From Vibrio sinensis (lineage in GTDB: Bacteria > Pseudomonadota > Gammaproteobacteria > Enterobacterales > Vibrionaceae): a DNA stretch of 64,000 bases. The notes below the pieces were generated by a model. The model made no database searches. It was not told the DNA's origin and saw only the letters and a list, made by a program, of their open reading frames with translations. This document shows positions 18,924 to 28,507 of this stretch, in pieces (position 1 is the stretch's first letter; the number at the start of each line of letters is the position of its first letter). The stretch spans positions 1 through 64,000 of the forward strand of contig NZ_QVMU01000008.1 of assembly GCF_003605645.1 (NCBI RefSeq), written 5' to 3'. A program made the translations under genes and the position numbers.

Positions 18924-20771
18924 TTACACTCTCACATTACGGCGGGCATCGCGGCCCCAACCAATATTAATTAGACCACGAGATACAAATACACCACTGA
19001 ATAAGCTGGTTAATAGGCCTAAACCTAACGTTAACGCAAAGCCCTGAATTGGACCGTTACCGATCGAATAAAGCACTACTGCGGTGATCATGGTCGTGAT
19101 GTTGGCATCCAAAATGGTACTTAGTGCACTACCAAAACCCAAATCGATCGATTGAGCTAAGGTGCGGCCTTCAGCAAGTTTGTCTTTAATACGTTCAAAT
19201 ATCAGCACGTTAGTATCAACTGCCATACCAACGGTTAGTACTAAGCCAGCAATACCCGGCAAGGTGAGCACAGCCCCTGGTAATAGCGCAATAATACCCA
19301 CAAGACTAAGCATGTTGATGATCAAAGCTAAGTTGGCGACCCAACCCAAACGACGGTACCACAAGGCCATAAATGTCAACGTCATCGCCATACCAAGCGC
19401 TAGAGCAGCGAAACCGTTGTGAATGTTTTCTGCACCTAACGAAGCACCAATGGTACGTTCTTCGACGATTGTTACTGGCGCCGTTAGCGAGCCTGCACGA
19501 AGCAATAACGCTAAATCTTGAGCTTCTTGTTGAGTACCAGCACCAGTAATACGGAATTGACTGCCTAACTGAGTTTGAATTGTTGCCACGCTAATAACAC
19601 GTTCGCTTCGCTCAGTTTCACCACGAGAGTTTGTAGTGTATTCACGATATACCGTCGCCATTGGCTTACCGATATGTTTTCCAGAGAAGTCACTCATGAT
19701 CTTGCCACCAGCATGATCTAGAGAGATATTCACTTCAGAGAAGCCCATTTTATCCACACCAGCACGAGCGTTGATGATATGTTCACCGGTTAATGCTGGG
19801 CGTTTAGCTAATACAACTGGTTGATTATGTTCATCACGAAGCACAATCTGGTTGCCAGTCATACCCTCTGATGCTGATTTCACTTCATGAAATGCAAGTG
19901 TCGCCGTTGCACCAATAACGTTTTTCGCTTGAGCTGGATCTTGGATACCTGGTAGCTCAATTCGAATACTATGTTCACCTTGACGCTGTACTAATGCTTC
20001 AGTGATCCCAAGTTCTTCAATACGATCACGCATGATCTTTAAGTTTTGCTGTAAGGTGACGGTTCTAAACTCTGATTTACTTTGTTCTGTCGGTTGTACA
20101 TTCAACTCACCAGAAGTTGCGGTCACTTTCCAGTTTGGATAATTCTGCTCTAAGTAATCAGAAATATTCGTTAACGCGCCAGGCGTACGTGATTCAATAT
20201 CGAAACCGTCAACGCCTGCATGACTAAATTTAACGCCACGAATACGCTCTTGGCGCAAGTTATCGCGTACTTCGTCAATAAGTGTATTGCGTTGTTCTTC
20301 AAAGGCTTTATCAACATCTACATTCAATAGAAATTGTACGCCACCACGTAAGTCCAAGCCCAACTTGATTGGGTTGAAACCCATATCACCCAACCAAACT
20401 GGCGCGGCTGATACGTACGAAAACGTAATACTGTCATCTTTCGATAGGTGTTTATCTAACACTTCGCGAGCGTGTGTTTGCTCAGTTTCACTATCGAAAA
20501 CGATAGTCATCACATCGCCCTTTTGAGTGATGCTTTTTGCTGTGATATCTCGTTGTTCCAAAAATTGATTCAGTTGAGTGACTGACATAGTGGCATTTGA
20601 GCCATCTTTGCTAGAGCTAGTCACTTGAATCGAAGGTAGTTCACCATACCAAGTTGGTATCGCACTTAAAGTGAGGACAACGATCGTCACAACCATCACC
20701 ACATATTTCCATGCGGAGTAGCGATTCAGCAGACGTGCACTCGCCGCTGATTTCGTAGATTTTTTCTTCAT
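18924..20771 (-). CDS. secD: SecD, protein translocase accessory subunit
   Basis: About 615 residues with an N-terminal helix (YVVMVVTIVVLTLSAIPTWY), the GLDLRGGVQFLLNVD motif, a large periplasmic region and C-terminal helices including AVDTNVLIFERIKDKL. I prefer the ATG at 20771 (MKKKSTKSA) with GAGGGA upstream to the upstream frame start. Pairs with secF. Because it is isolated from yajC, it is probably the second Vibrio secDF set (an inference from known Vibrio genomes). Confidence 0.93.
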   Translation of the reverse strand: MKKKSTKSAASARLLNRYSAWKYVVMVVTIVVLTLSAIPTWYGELPSIQVTSSSKDGSNATMSVTQLNQFLEQRDITAKSITQKGDVMTIVFDSETEQTHAREVLDKHLSKDDSITFSYVSAAPVWLGDMGFNPIKLGLDLRGGVQFLLNVDVDKAFEEQRNTLIDEVRDNLRQERIRGVKFSHAGVDGFDIESRTPGALTNISDYLEQNYPNWKVTATSGELNVQPTEQSKSEFRTVTLQQNLKIMRDRIEELGITEALVQRQGEHSIRIELPGIQDPAQAKNVIGATATLAFHEVKSASEGMTGNQIVLRDEHNQPVVLAKRPALTGEHIINARAGVDKMGFSEVNISLDHAGGKIMSDFSGKHIGKPMATVYREYTTNSRGETERSERVISVATIQTQLGSQFRITGAGTQQEAQDLALLLRAGSLTAPVTIVEERTIGASLGAENIHNGFAALALGMAMTLTFMALWYRRLGWVANLALIINMLSLVGIIALLPGAVLTLPGIAGLVLTVGMAVDTNVLIFERIKDKLAEGRTLAQSIDLGFGSALSTILDANITTMITAVVLYSIGNGPIQGFALTLGLGLLTSLFSGVFVSRGLINIGWGRDARRNVRV

Positions 20772-20887
20772 ATATAAATATTCCCTCGGCATAAACGCCA
20801 AGTAAAAAGAATTATAGAAACGGTTACTCCTGCCTATCTAGTGACAAATCGGCAGACAAAACCATCCAATAGTTAACTCAATTGAAA

Positions 20888-21367
20888 TTACGAAGAAAAA
20901 GGAAACTGGCTATTAAGCGCAACGTAAAGGGCGTTACTCTCTTTCCAACCTGAGATACGGTGAGTTTGAGTGAGGCGATTACCAACCCAGTAATTTAAAT
21001 TACTATTAGTAGGTTGGTAGAGGTAATACTGAGCAGCAACATCGACAAACTGACTTAAGCTATCGCCTGCTGGCGGCTCTTCATCTTCAATGTTGCGACT
21101 AAACCAGAAATTGCGTTGGAGATTAAGAATGCCCAATGAAAAAGAGCTAGATTCAGACTCTGTTGAGGGTGCTGTGGAATTTTCTGTCGGGTTGTTTAAC
21201 TGAGTAAACAACCCATCCAATTCAATCGCACTAAATTTACTGGCGTGACCATTAGCAAAGCGTGTATTAAGTTCTTGTTCAGTTTGCGATAGATATGCCA
21301 AAGCCTGCGAGGGTAAAACCATCGCAAGAATTGATAACCATAAAAATCGAAACACGCGTTGCGTCAT
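20888..21367 (-). CDS. Exported protein of unknown function
   Basis: A 159-residue protein starting at ATG 21367 (MTQRVFRFLWLSIL) with a signal peptide ending near SQALA. The mature part is Ser/Asn rich in the middle (a low-complexity stretch near 75-95) and contains LSQFVDVAAQYYLYQPTNS and NYWVGNRL. No family recognised. It follows the SH3-protein gene by about 100 bp on the same strand and precedes secD. Confidence 0.7.
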   Translation of the reverse strand: MTQRVFRFLWLSILAMVLPSQALAYLSQTEQELNTRFANGHASKFSAIELDGLFTQLNNPTENSTAPSTESESSSFSLGILNLQRNFWFSRNIEDEEPPAGDSLSQFVDVAAQYYLYQPTNSNLNYWVGNRLTQTHRISGWKESNALYVALNSQFPFSS

Positions 21368-21466
21368 TAATTTATCGTATGAAATAAGGATATTTAACAA
21401 GCTTGCATGATAGTGCGCTTAAGCTATGACAACAACTAAAAAGTTCTAAAACCTAACTTTTCAAAT

Positions 21467-22144
21467 CTAACGGTAAAAAATCTCGCCGTTTTCTACATTT
21501 AAGTAGATCTTATTGGCCTGTTTTAAACCACCACAATAGACAAAATAAACAGCTTGCTCAGAATACGTTCGGGAGCGAACCCAGCCCTTTAGCTCTTCAA
21601 AGTCAGGGGGAACGCAGGTTCCATCTTTTAACAAGCTATCCGTTGTTTTGATAAACATCTCAAAATGTTGCTTAAAGTCATCTGAACCCTCAATATAACT
21701 ACTAACGGTTTCTAAACGTTCCTGTTTGGTAATCGTGGGTGGAACTTCGAGCAACGCATCCATGGGTACCCATTCAGCAACTTCTGGGCCACCCTCTTTA
21801 TAAACGTAATAAGGAGAAATGCGGCCCCATCCCTCTTTTTTCTCCAAAACATATAATTTATCACCTCGATACACGATCGTTTCCACAAACGCGTCGCTAT
21901 CAGGGGCCTCCCGCACACCTAAACGTTCGCTACTAACATAGTAATCGGTGACAGGTTTTACATCTTTAGAGGGGGAAATTGGCATCGATACCTGTGGTGC
22001 TGGAGCGACGGGCGCCACTTTGTTTTTTGCCTGCATTGCCGCTTCTTCTGCGTCTTGCATTGGTTTCAAATAGAAAATGTAGTAACCGCCGGCGGCGCAG
22101 GCTAACCCCAGCACCAACAGCACTAACATTAAGGTCTTTTTCAT
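21467..22144 (-). CDS. Membrane-anchored SH3b-domain protein
   Basis: A 225-residue protein with one N-terminal helix (TLMLVLLVLGLACAAGGYYI) and a Pro/Ala linker. An SH3-like domain follows (about 68-130: VSSERLGVREAPDSD, then GDKLYVLEKKEGWGRI and WVPMDAL). The C-terminal 90 residues have two cysteines. SH3b domains often bind peptidoglycan in the periplasm. Specific role unknown. Confidence 0.75.
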   Translation of the reverse strand: MKKTLMLVLLVLGLACAAGGYYIFYLKPMQDAEEAAMQAKNKVAPVAPAPQVSMPISPSKDVKPVTDYYVSSERLGVREAPDSDAFVETIVYRGDKLYVLEKKEGWGRISPYYVYKEGGPEVAEWVPMDALLEVPPTITKQERLETVSSYIEGSDDFKQHFEMFIKTTDSLLKDGTCVPPDFEELKGWVRSRTYSEQAVYFVYCGGLKQANKIYLNVENGEIFYR

Positions 22145-22423
22145 TCTATCAATACTCGGGGGTAATACTTCCTTTGCCTTTATCGGCGTGTCATTCTAAA
22201 ACTTTACCTCTACTGGGTATTCCCTATCATTTATTGATAAATCCTTTGTGCCAAAAAAATATAGCCAAAAGCGTTAACCGAAACACTTGAAAAAGCAGAT
22301 GGGTAATAAGTTAATCCCTTTAACATTGGGGGAGCGATGTCATTGGGATGTACCAACATAGCCAACAACACTGCAACTTCAAGTATGGGTGGATAAATTT
22401 AGATTAGATCTCTGCTGATTGGC

Positions 22424-22771
22424 TTAGCTACACACGTCAAGCTCTAACGCTTTGTCACACTTCGCAGCGCAGATGAAATCATTTTGATGCAACCCTTTTA
22501 TCGAATGGCTCCACCATGTAATCGTTACTTTGCCCCACTCCAATACGATAGTCGGATGGTGAAATTGCTCTTCCGCAATTTGGGCCACTTGATTGGAAAA
22601 ATCCCACGCCAATTTGAAATTTTTAAATCGGTATACTTTCTCTAATTGAGGAATACCATCACGTTCCACTAACGCCCAATCCGTGAGTTCGGTTAATAGT
22701 GCTCTCTGCTGCTCTGCGTCCAAGGCAGTGGCATCACTATGACAAGCTTCACAACGTAGATCATCCAACAT
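22424..22771 (-). CDS. phhB: Pterin-4a-carbinolamine dehydratase
   Basis: A 115-residue PhhB. The active-site region EEQFHHPTIVLEWGKVTITW has the family His-His-Pro, and WWSHSIKGLHQNDF follows. It regenerates the tetrahydrobiopterin-type cofactor after phenylalanine hydroxylation. Its start overlaps phhA by 11 bp, with AAGGAA inside phhA as ribosome site. Confidence 0.95.
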   Translation of the reverse strand: MLDDLRCEACHSDATALDAEQQRALLTELTDWALVERDGIPQLEKVYRFKNFKLAWDFSNQVAQIAEEQFHHPTIVLEWGKVTITWWSHSIKGLHQNDFICAAKCDKALELDVCS

Positions 22772-23555
22772 TTATTGATTCCTTTGGTTCGAAAAGAGGT
22801 GGTAAAAGCCCCGCTTGCATTGCGCGGCGTGTATATTCCATCAAGTCCATTTTGCTCAATTGATAAAGCTGTTGTATATCATCCAACACAAAGTAAATTG
22901 GCTGCATAATATCAATACGATAAGGGGTTCTCAGCACGGTATGTGTATCGAAAGAGGCTCTTTGAGGGGTATCTGATTCCAATGCGTATAGGGTTTCTCC
23001 TGGTGAAGAAAGGATTCCACCGCCATATATTTTCAGTTGGTCGGCCTCTTTGACTAATCCAAACTCAACCGTAAACCAATACAACCTAGCGAGGTATACC
23101 CGCTCTTGAGGTGTCGCATCTTTTCCAAGCTGACCGTAATTCTGAGTAAACTGAGCAAAGGCTGGATTAGTGAGCATCGCACAATGCCCAAAGATCTCAT
23201 GAAAAAAATCAGGTTCTTGTAAATAGTCGAACTCTTCGCGACTGCGTAAGAATGTAGCAACTGGAAATTGTTTATTTTCCAGTAGCGTAAAAAATCGATC
23301 GAAGTTTATTAAGGCAGGAACGGGAACAACCTGCCATCCTGTCTCTCGTTCTAGAATAGTGTTGATTTCAAATAACTGCGGAACTCGTTCTACCGGGAGG
23401 TTTAACAAATCGAGACCATGTAAGTATTCACTGCACGCACGAGTCTCTACGACTTCAAGTTGACGAGTAATCAAATCTCTCCAGATAGCATCTTCATCAG
23501 ACGTCCAATCGACCATTCCTTTATCGTTCACTGGCTTAGAATGATATTGAGTCAT
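22761..23555 (-). CDS. phhA: Phenylalanine-4-hydroxylase
   Basis: A 264-residue bacterial-size aromatic amino-acid hydroxylase converting phenylalanine to tyrosine. Iron ligands are His119 and His124 (HEIFGHCAML) and Glu164 (YWFTVEFGL). The ATG follows AGAGGT. It forms an operon with phhB and has a TyrR/PhhR-like box about 95 bp upstream. Confidence 0.96.
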   Translation of the reverse strand: MTQYHSKPVNDKGMVDWTSDEDAIWRDLITRQLEVVETRACSEYLHGLDLLNLPVERVPQLFEINTILERETGWQVVPVPALINFDRFFTLLENKQFPVATFLRSREEFDYLQEPDFFHEIFGHCAMLTNPAFAQFTQNYGQLGKDATPQERVYLARLYWFTVEFGLVKEADQLKIYGGGILSSPGETLYALESDTPQRASFDTHTVLRTPYRIDIMQPIYFVLDDIQQLYQLSKMDLMEYTRRAMQAGLLPPLFEPKESINVG

Positions 23556-23648
23556 CTTCGCACCTCTTACGCTATTCCATTTATTTAAGCCTACTTCTTT
23601 CCTCCCGCAGGTGACAATATCGACCCTTGCTTAATTTCGCCTCATTTG

Positions 23649-23666
23649 TGTAACAAATAATTTACA
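23649..23666. promoter_or_regulatory. Predicted TyrR/PhhR box upstream of phhA
   Basis: TGTAAC-N6-TTTACA matches the TyrR consensus TGTAAA-N6-TTTACA in all but one position, including the perfectly paired TGTAA/TTACA arms. Its position 94-111 bp before phhA fits an upstream activator site; PhhR activates phhA in Pseudomonas. Confidence 0.7.
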
Positions 23667-23787
23667 TTAAAGAGTCGAGACAGCGTAAAAACAAATCGCT
23701 TTAAATCCAGCGCCTCAGGTCAAGCAACTTTAGAATGGGCTGTTTTGATTTAAATCGTGTATGACTAAGTTAGATTTAGACGGCAAT

Positions 23788-23815
23788 AAAAAAGCCCAAG
23801 TCATAAACTTGGGCT
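23788..23815 (-). terminator. Terminator of the methyltransferase gene
   Basis: AGCCCAAG/CTTGGGCT hairpin with an A run at its left edge, read as U-tract on the minus strand, about 45 bp after the stop of the methyltransferase. Confidence 0.88.
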
Positions 23816-23861
23816 CTCTAATGATTCAACTAATTCTCTTTATACGATTATCTGTCGCCGA

Positions 23862-24446
23862 TTATTTCTTGGCAACCGCCATTAGAACATCAAGTTCCCC
23901 TTCAGGCGTTGTAATTGAAAATGGTACTGACACAGACACTTCACTGAAGCCGACGCTTGTTAGTACTTGTTCTGCATGAATAAAAGAGATACCGCTGCTT
24001 TCTGCATCATCAGTGACGAGCCAATCCCAATGCACAAAATAACCACCATCATCTAAAATGGTATAAATGATATCGCAGACGTCAGCGTAATTTGAGATAA
24101 AGCCACAAACAGAAGAAGCGACAACCAGTTCAAACTGATTGCGAAAGGCAGGGTGGATTGCAACTAAGCCACGCGTCAACAAATCAACGACGGGCTCCAC
24201 ATTTTCAAGCTGCTTATCGTCAAGTTGCTCAATCATGGCCTCAGATGAGTCCAAAGCAACAATGTCTTTAACGATAGGAGACAATCTTTGGCTTAATAAG
24301 CCAGTACCACAACCAAAATCAAGAACGTGCTTTCCATGTAAATTGACGAGCTGCTGTAGTGATTCAAATGCTTGATTGGCGTAGGTTGCTGTTGCTTCAC
24401 TACTTTCCCAATTCGCAGCATGTTCATCCCAGTTTATTGCCACCAT
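23862..24446 (-). CDS. SAM-dependent methyltransferase
   Basis: A 194-residue class I methyltransferase with motif I VLDFGCGTGLLS, acidic motif II VALDSSEAMI and a post-II segment VASSVCGFI. The start follows GGGAG. Substrate unknown; it is monocistronic with its own terminator and divergent from a LysR gene. Confidence 0.88.
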   Translation of the reverse strand: MVAINWDEHAANWESSEATATYANQAFESLQQLVNLHGKHVLDFGCGTGLLSQRLSPIVKDIVALDSSEAMIEQLDDKQLENVEPVVDLLTRGLVAIHPAFRNQFELVVASSVCGFISNYADVCDIIYTILDDGGYFVHWDWLVTDDAESSGISFIHAEQVLTSVGFSEVSVSVPFSITTPEGELDVLMAVAKK

Positions 24447-24604
24447 GATCTCCCTTTAACTTCATTCATCAGGCATTGTCCAAGAGTAAACCAAAACGCC
24501 CTACTTTTCATAGTAACTTTGCATGAAAACAGTGATTTAACTAGCCCCAATTCTTGTACATGAGTATATAATGGACCGGTAATGTTAACTCTTTGTGAAT
24601 AGCG

Positions 24605-25483
24605 ATGAACTTATCTCAGATCCAAGCCTTTATTACCATAGCCGATACTGGCTCTGTTTCAGAAGCCGCACGACAACTCGATTGTAACCGCACCAAACTG
24701 AGTATGGCGATTAAAGCCCTAGAGAAAGATCTCGATATTGAATTATTTATCCGCAGCGGAAATCAACTGACGTTATCTGAAGCTGGTAAAGCCATTTACA
24801 AAGATGGCCAAAGTCTGTTGGTTACTGAAGCGCGTATTCGCCAAACTTGTTTACAAGCCTCAGGGGAGTTCAATGCCGAAATCTGGATAGCTCGTGATGA
24901 CTCCTTACCCGATGAAAAATGGCAGGCTTTTGCTCACCGTTTGAATCATCGATTTCCAGCTACCGCATTTAATATCGTACTCGCATCATGTGGCGATTTA
25001 GCCAACTTGGTTGCTACCGGCCAAGTCGATTTTGCATTTGGTGTCGATTATGAACGCATTGATGACCCACATATTACCTATCAACCATTAGGTAAAATTC
25101 GCATGATGTCGGTATGTAAAGCAAACCATCCACTAAGCAAGTTACGCCGAGTTTCAAATGAAGAATTAAGAAACTCCATGCAAGCCGTGATGGTCTACCT
25201 CAACGAAAAAGACAACCCTGAATTGAAACCATTCTCGCTGCGTCACATTGGTTTTTCGAGTTTTGACTACATCCTCACTACCATTTTAAGTGAAGATGCT
25301 TGGGGCGTATTACCGGAGCCTTTGATCCGACATCACCTTCGTCAACAATCTCTAGCAGTAATAAAACATACTTATGGTTTGACCCAAGAAGACTATTGTA
25401 TGTTCACTTCATCGGGAAAAGCTGAGCATCCGGGAATGACATGGCTAGCAGATAAACTCAACGAATATTTATTCGATTTCTAA
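24605..25483 (+). CDS. LysR-family transcriptional regulator
   Basis: A 292-residue LTTR: winged helix-turn-helix in residues 1-65 (LSQIQAFITIADTGSVSEAA) and a C-terminal effector domain. It is divergent from the methyltransferase gene across a 158-bp region, so that gene is a candidate target. Effector unknown. Confidence 0.92.
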   Translation: MNLSQIQAFITIADTGSVSEAARQLDCNRTKLSMAIKALEKDLDIELFIRSGNQLTLSEAGKAIYKDGQSLLVTEARIRQTCLQASGEFNAEIWIARDDSLPDEKWQAFAHRLNHRFPATAFNIVLASCGDLANLVATGQVDFAFGVDYERIDDPHITYQPLGKIRMMSVCKANHPLSKLRRVSNEELRNSMQAVMVYLNEKDNPELKPFSLRHIGFSSFDYILTTILSEDAWGVLPEPLIRHHLRQQSLAVIKHTYGLTQEDYCMFTSSGKAEHPGMTWLADKLNEYLFDF

Positions 25484-25687
25484 GTATTCATTATTGATTT
25501 TTAATTTTGTGACGAACAAAAATCAGTCAGTGTCAATTTTACTGACACCAGTGAAGAGATGTAACCCCATGTATTTACTGGGTAATTATTTTAATCAACC
25601 AGTTTACCAAGGGAATTCTCAAGATTCCATTTGTCTAAACCTCTCAGACCGAGAACAATATAGGTACATTCTAATTGAGTAATCTAT

Positions 25688-26587
25688 ATGTGTGCCCGGA
25701 CAAGCTTAAACGAAAAACGAGTTCTAACCTTTTCAGCCCTTTTAGCGTCAGGTTTTGCAGGAGGAGGTTTAGTCTTAGGTCTATTAGTTGGTTCTCTGGT
25801 CATTGTTTTTGATGGTGTTTATTCTTTAGTCAGCTTGCTGTTAACTTTATTGTCACTGGCTGTCTCACGTTACATTCAAGGTCCATCAGTTAGCCGCTTT
25901 CCGTTTGGTAAAGCCGTACTAGAACCACTAGTTATCGCCGTTAAAGGCATTGTTATTCTTACAGTAGTGCTCTATTCACTGCATTCTGCTGTATTAGCCA
26001 TGTTTACTGGTGGTCGTGAAGTTAACCCATCAATCGCTACATTATTTGGTGCTATAAACGTTATTGGCTGTGGTTATGCTTGGTGGTTTATCGCGCAGAA
26101 ATCAAAACGTTTTAGTTCTGGTCTTATTGGTGCAGAAGTGAAGCAGTGGCAGATGGATACATTATTAAGTGTGGCTATCACCATCGGTTTTATTGCAGCT
26201 TGGATTGTCTCTAAAACGCCATATGCACATTATGCTCAGTTCGCCGATCCTGCGATGATGATTTTAATGTCGTTTTACTTCATTAAAGTCCCATTTGATA
26301 TGATTCGTAATGCTTTACGCGAACTATTGATGATGAAACCAAACGAAAATATTTACGCTGCGGTTGATAAAGAAATCCTAGCTCTGGAACACCAAGTTTC
26401 AGATAGTATGGAACTGGAATTAGCTGGGGTAACAAAAATCGGTCAAGAATTAAGAATCAACATCGATGTATACCCAAACCAGACACAAGTCCAGGTTGCT
26501 GATGTGATAAAAGCGCGTCGTATTTTAAAACACAAACTTTCATCTTTATCATTGGATCTTCAGTTAACAATGAACATTGCTAGTTAA
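25688..26587 (+). CDS. Cation diffusion facilitator family transporter
   Basis: A 299-residue CDF-like protein with six predicted helices and a C-terminal cytoplasmic domain (about 215-299). The usual metal site is altered: helix 2 reads DGVYS where Zn transporters have DxxxD, and helix 5 reads QWQMD where they have HxxxD. The remaining aspartates could still bind a cation, but substrate may differ from Zn/Fe. The start follows a weak ribosome site. Confidence 0.8.
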   Translation: MCARTSLNEKRVLTFSALLASGFAGGGLVLGLLVGSLVIVFDGVYSLVSLLLTLLSLAVSRYIQGPSVSRFPFGKAVLEPLVIAVKGIVILTVVLYSLHSAVLAMFTGGREVNPSIATLFGAINVIGCGYAWWFIAQKSKRFSSGLIGAEVKQWQMDTLLSVAITIGFIAAWIVSKTPYAHYAQFADPAMMILMSFYFIKVPFDMIRNALRELLMMKPNENIYAAVDKEILALEHQVSDSMELELAGVTKIGQELRINIDVYPNQTQVQVADVIKARRILKHKLSSLSLDLQLTMNIAS

Positions 26588-26592
26588 CTTTT

Positions 26593-26627
26593 AAAGCAAA
26601 GTCTACGCGTGTAGACTTTGCTTTTTC
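26593..26627 (+). terminator. Terminator after the CDF gene
   Basis: A perfect 14-bp stem AAAGCAAAGTCTAC/GTAGACTTTGCTTT with loop GCGT and a T-rich tail. Confidence 0.95.
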
Positions 26628-26863
26628 TACGCGCTACCCCTCATTTTCAAATATAACCTCTCATCAACTAAATCCATGTATTGTTAAGATACTATCTCGC
26701 TCCGAGTGCTTCATCATCTATGGGTTAACCACAAATCAACTTTTAATACTCTAGCTAAAAAGACAGCAGCATCTCCATTGATTCTATCTTCTATCTATAT
26801 GGTCAATATGCAATCGGTAGTCTATTATTCTAAAATAATTTACTGTTTCTCGTTCACGTTAAC

Positions 26864-28507
26864 ATGGAGAGTACCTTGAACAAGAATTCATTACGTTCAA
26901 TTAGCAATCTACAATTTCTTATCGTCGAAGATTCAACCACCTCGGCTATGCTAATTCGTCAGCAACTGATCAGCCTGGGGAGTGACTATGATCGGATTGT
27001 TATTGTTGAACGCTATCAAGATGCGGTAAAAATAATTGAGTCTCATAAGTTCGATATTTTAATTGTGGATTATCATCTCGAACAATATCTAACAGGTTAT
27101 GAACTTGCGATGCTTCTCTATCGTAATCGATTGATCACGGACTCTTGTGGTGTTTTATTTGTTTCCGGTGATTCAAGCCAAGAAACCGTTTTGACTGCCC
27201 TATCAGGTAAAGTCCGACACTATATTACGAAGCCTATCGCCACCAACAATTTAAAAAATAAGATCCTAACGATTTGTTCTGAAAATAATGCAATAGCACA
27301 ATTTAATCATTATCTAAAATCACACTCCAACGCAACCGCTTCGCTCTTTCTTGATCAGGTTACTCATTCAGGGCATGTGATCACTCTTGAATCCATTTTG
27401 ATTGATTTTCTGATGTCACGCGAATCATGGCAAATATTACAGGAATATCTCAACTTATCACAAACAACAATGAACACCGCTAAAGTCTGCGCCCTAGCTC
27501 ATCTAGATTGCATTAATAATGATTGGCCAGAGGCAATTCACAGACTACATGCTTTTATTGACGAAAATCCGCTCTGTCAAAAAGCAATGGACTGCCTAGC
27601 AATGACTTATAGTGAAGCCAATCAAACTTCAAACGCTCAGTTTTGGGCAATGAAAGTCTTTGAGTTAACGCCGAGTATCGGCGATAGAGCACTCCGTGCT
27701 AGCCAATATACAGCCCAGAGAAGAGAGGCTGAGAAATTAATTAAAATTGGTAGTAGCTACGCGAATCATCTATCTGTAGTGGACTCTCATTGGTTTTCTT
27801 TCATCACACACCATTTTTATGATGTTGAATACGTTTATCTCAACACTCAAAATATCGCTGCAAAGACTGCACTAGTTAACCATGTGAATACATTTGTTGT
27901 GATAGCGTCAAAGAAACTTCTTGGGAAGCGAGTGACTTCATTACATGCGCTTAAGCAACTTTTCCAATGCCATATTCTGATTCACGAGGGGAATGACGAA
28001 TTGGCCCATAAAAAACTACTAGCTGGACTTTCTCCCTACTATGACGAGTTGTTCACTTGTCCAACAACGTTATTAACGGAGTTCTTACCTGCATTACTCT
28101 ATTTTGGTGAACTTGAGATCTATCGCTGTTTAGTTGCAGTTATCGCAACACGCAACCATAGCTTTAACCCTCATTACTTACCAAAGCGCCTGTTTAGGTT
28201 AGAAACGGATGATGAATCACAAGATTTTTCACCATTTTCTTTGGAAAATACACTCCTAGACGTGAACGAATATCAAACGATGATAAAGCGCCACCCGCAC
28301 GCTAGTGAATCAAAAATCAAGTACCTACATAGCACTTATGTCCAGCAACAAGGGGATCGCAATACGATTGTTCGATATCTTACGGAACTTGATACTCTTG
28401 ACCTTCCTCCATTATGGCAACATTGGGTAATTCTCGCTAAACAACATAAATTCAGTACACCGCCACCGGCTCCATTTATACTCACCAAAGAAAGGAGTAC
28501 TTCATGA
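26864..28507 (+). CDS. Response regulator with receiver and helical (TPR-like) C-terminal region
   Basis: A 547-residue protein with an N-terminal receiver domain (phospho-acceptor Asp69 in LIVDYHLE, conserved Lys in YITKP) and no DNA-binding domain. The rest is helical with TPR-like motifs around 195-290. This REC-TPR layout matches V. cholerae VieB. A TTG at 26876 with GGAGAG four bases before it competes with the ATG at 26864. It overlaps the HPt gene by four bases, so both are translated together. A paralogue lies at 59627. Confidence 0.82.
   Translation: MESTLNKNSLRSISNLQFLIVEDSTTSAMLIRQQLISLGSDYDRIVIVERYQDAVKIIESHKFDILIVDYHLEQYLTGYELAMLLYRNRLITDSCGVLFVSGDSSQETVLTALSGKVRHYITKPIATNNLKNKILTICSENNAIAQFNHYLKSHSNATASLFLDQVTHSGHVITLESILIDFLMSRESWQILQEYLNLSQTTMNTAKVCALAHLDCINNDWPEAIHRLHAFIDENPLCQKAMDCLAMTYSEANQTSNAQFWAMKVFELTPSIGDRALRASQYTAQRREAEKLIKIGSSYANHLSVVDSHWFSFITHHFYDVEYVYLNTQNIAAKTALVNHVNTFVVIASKKLLGKRVTSLHALKQLFQCHILIHEGNDELAHKKLLAGLSPYYDELFTCPTTLLTEFLPALLYFGELEIYRCLVAVIATRNHSFNPHYLPKRLFRLETDDESQDFSPFSLENTLLDVNEYQTMIKRHPHASESKIKYLHSTYVQQQGDRNTIVRYLTELDTLDLPPLWQHWVILAKQHKFSTPPPAPFILTKERSTS

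Noticed and set aside
25494..25682. 62-codon open frame between the LysR gene and the CDF gene
   Set aside because: No ribosome site at the first ATG, and a second ATG at 25569 has only weak AAGAG. Composition is not distinctive, so I left it out; conservation analysis would decide.
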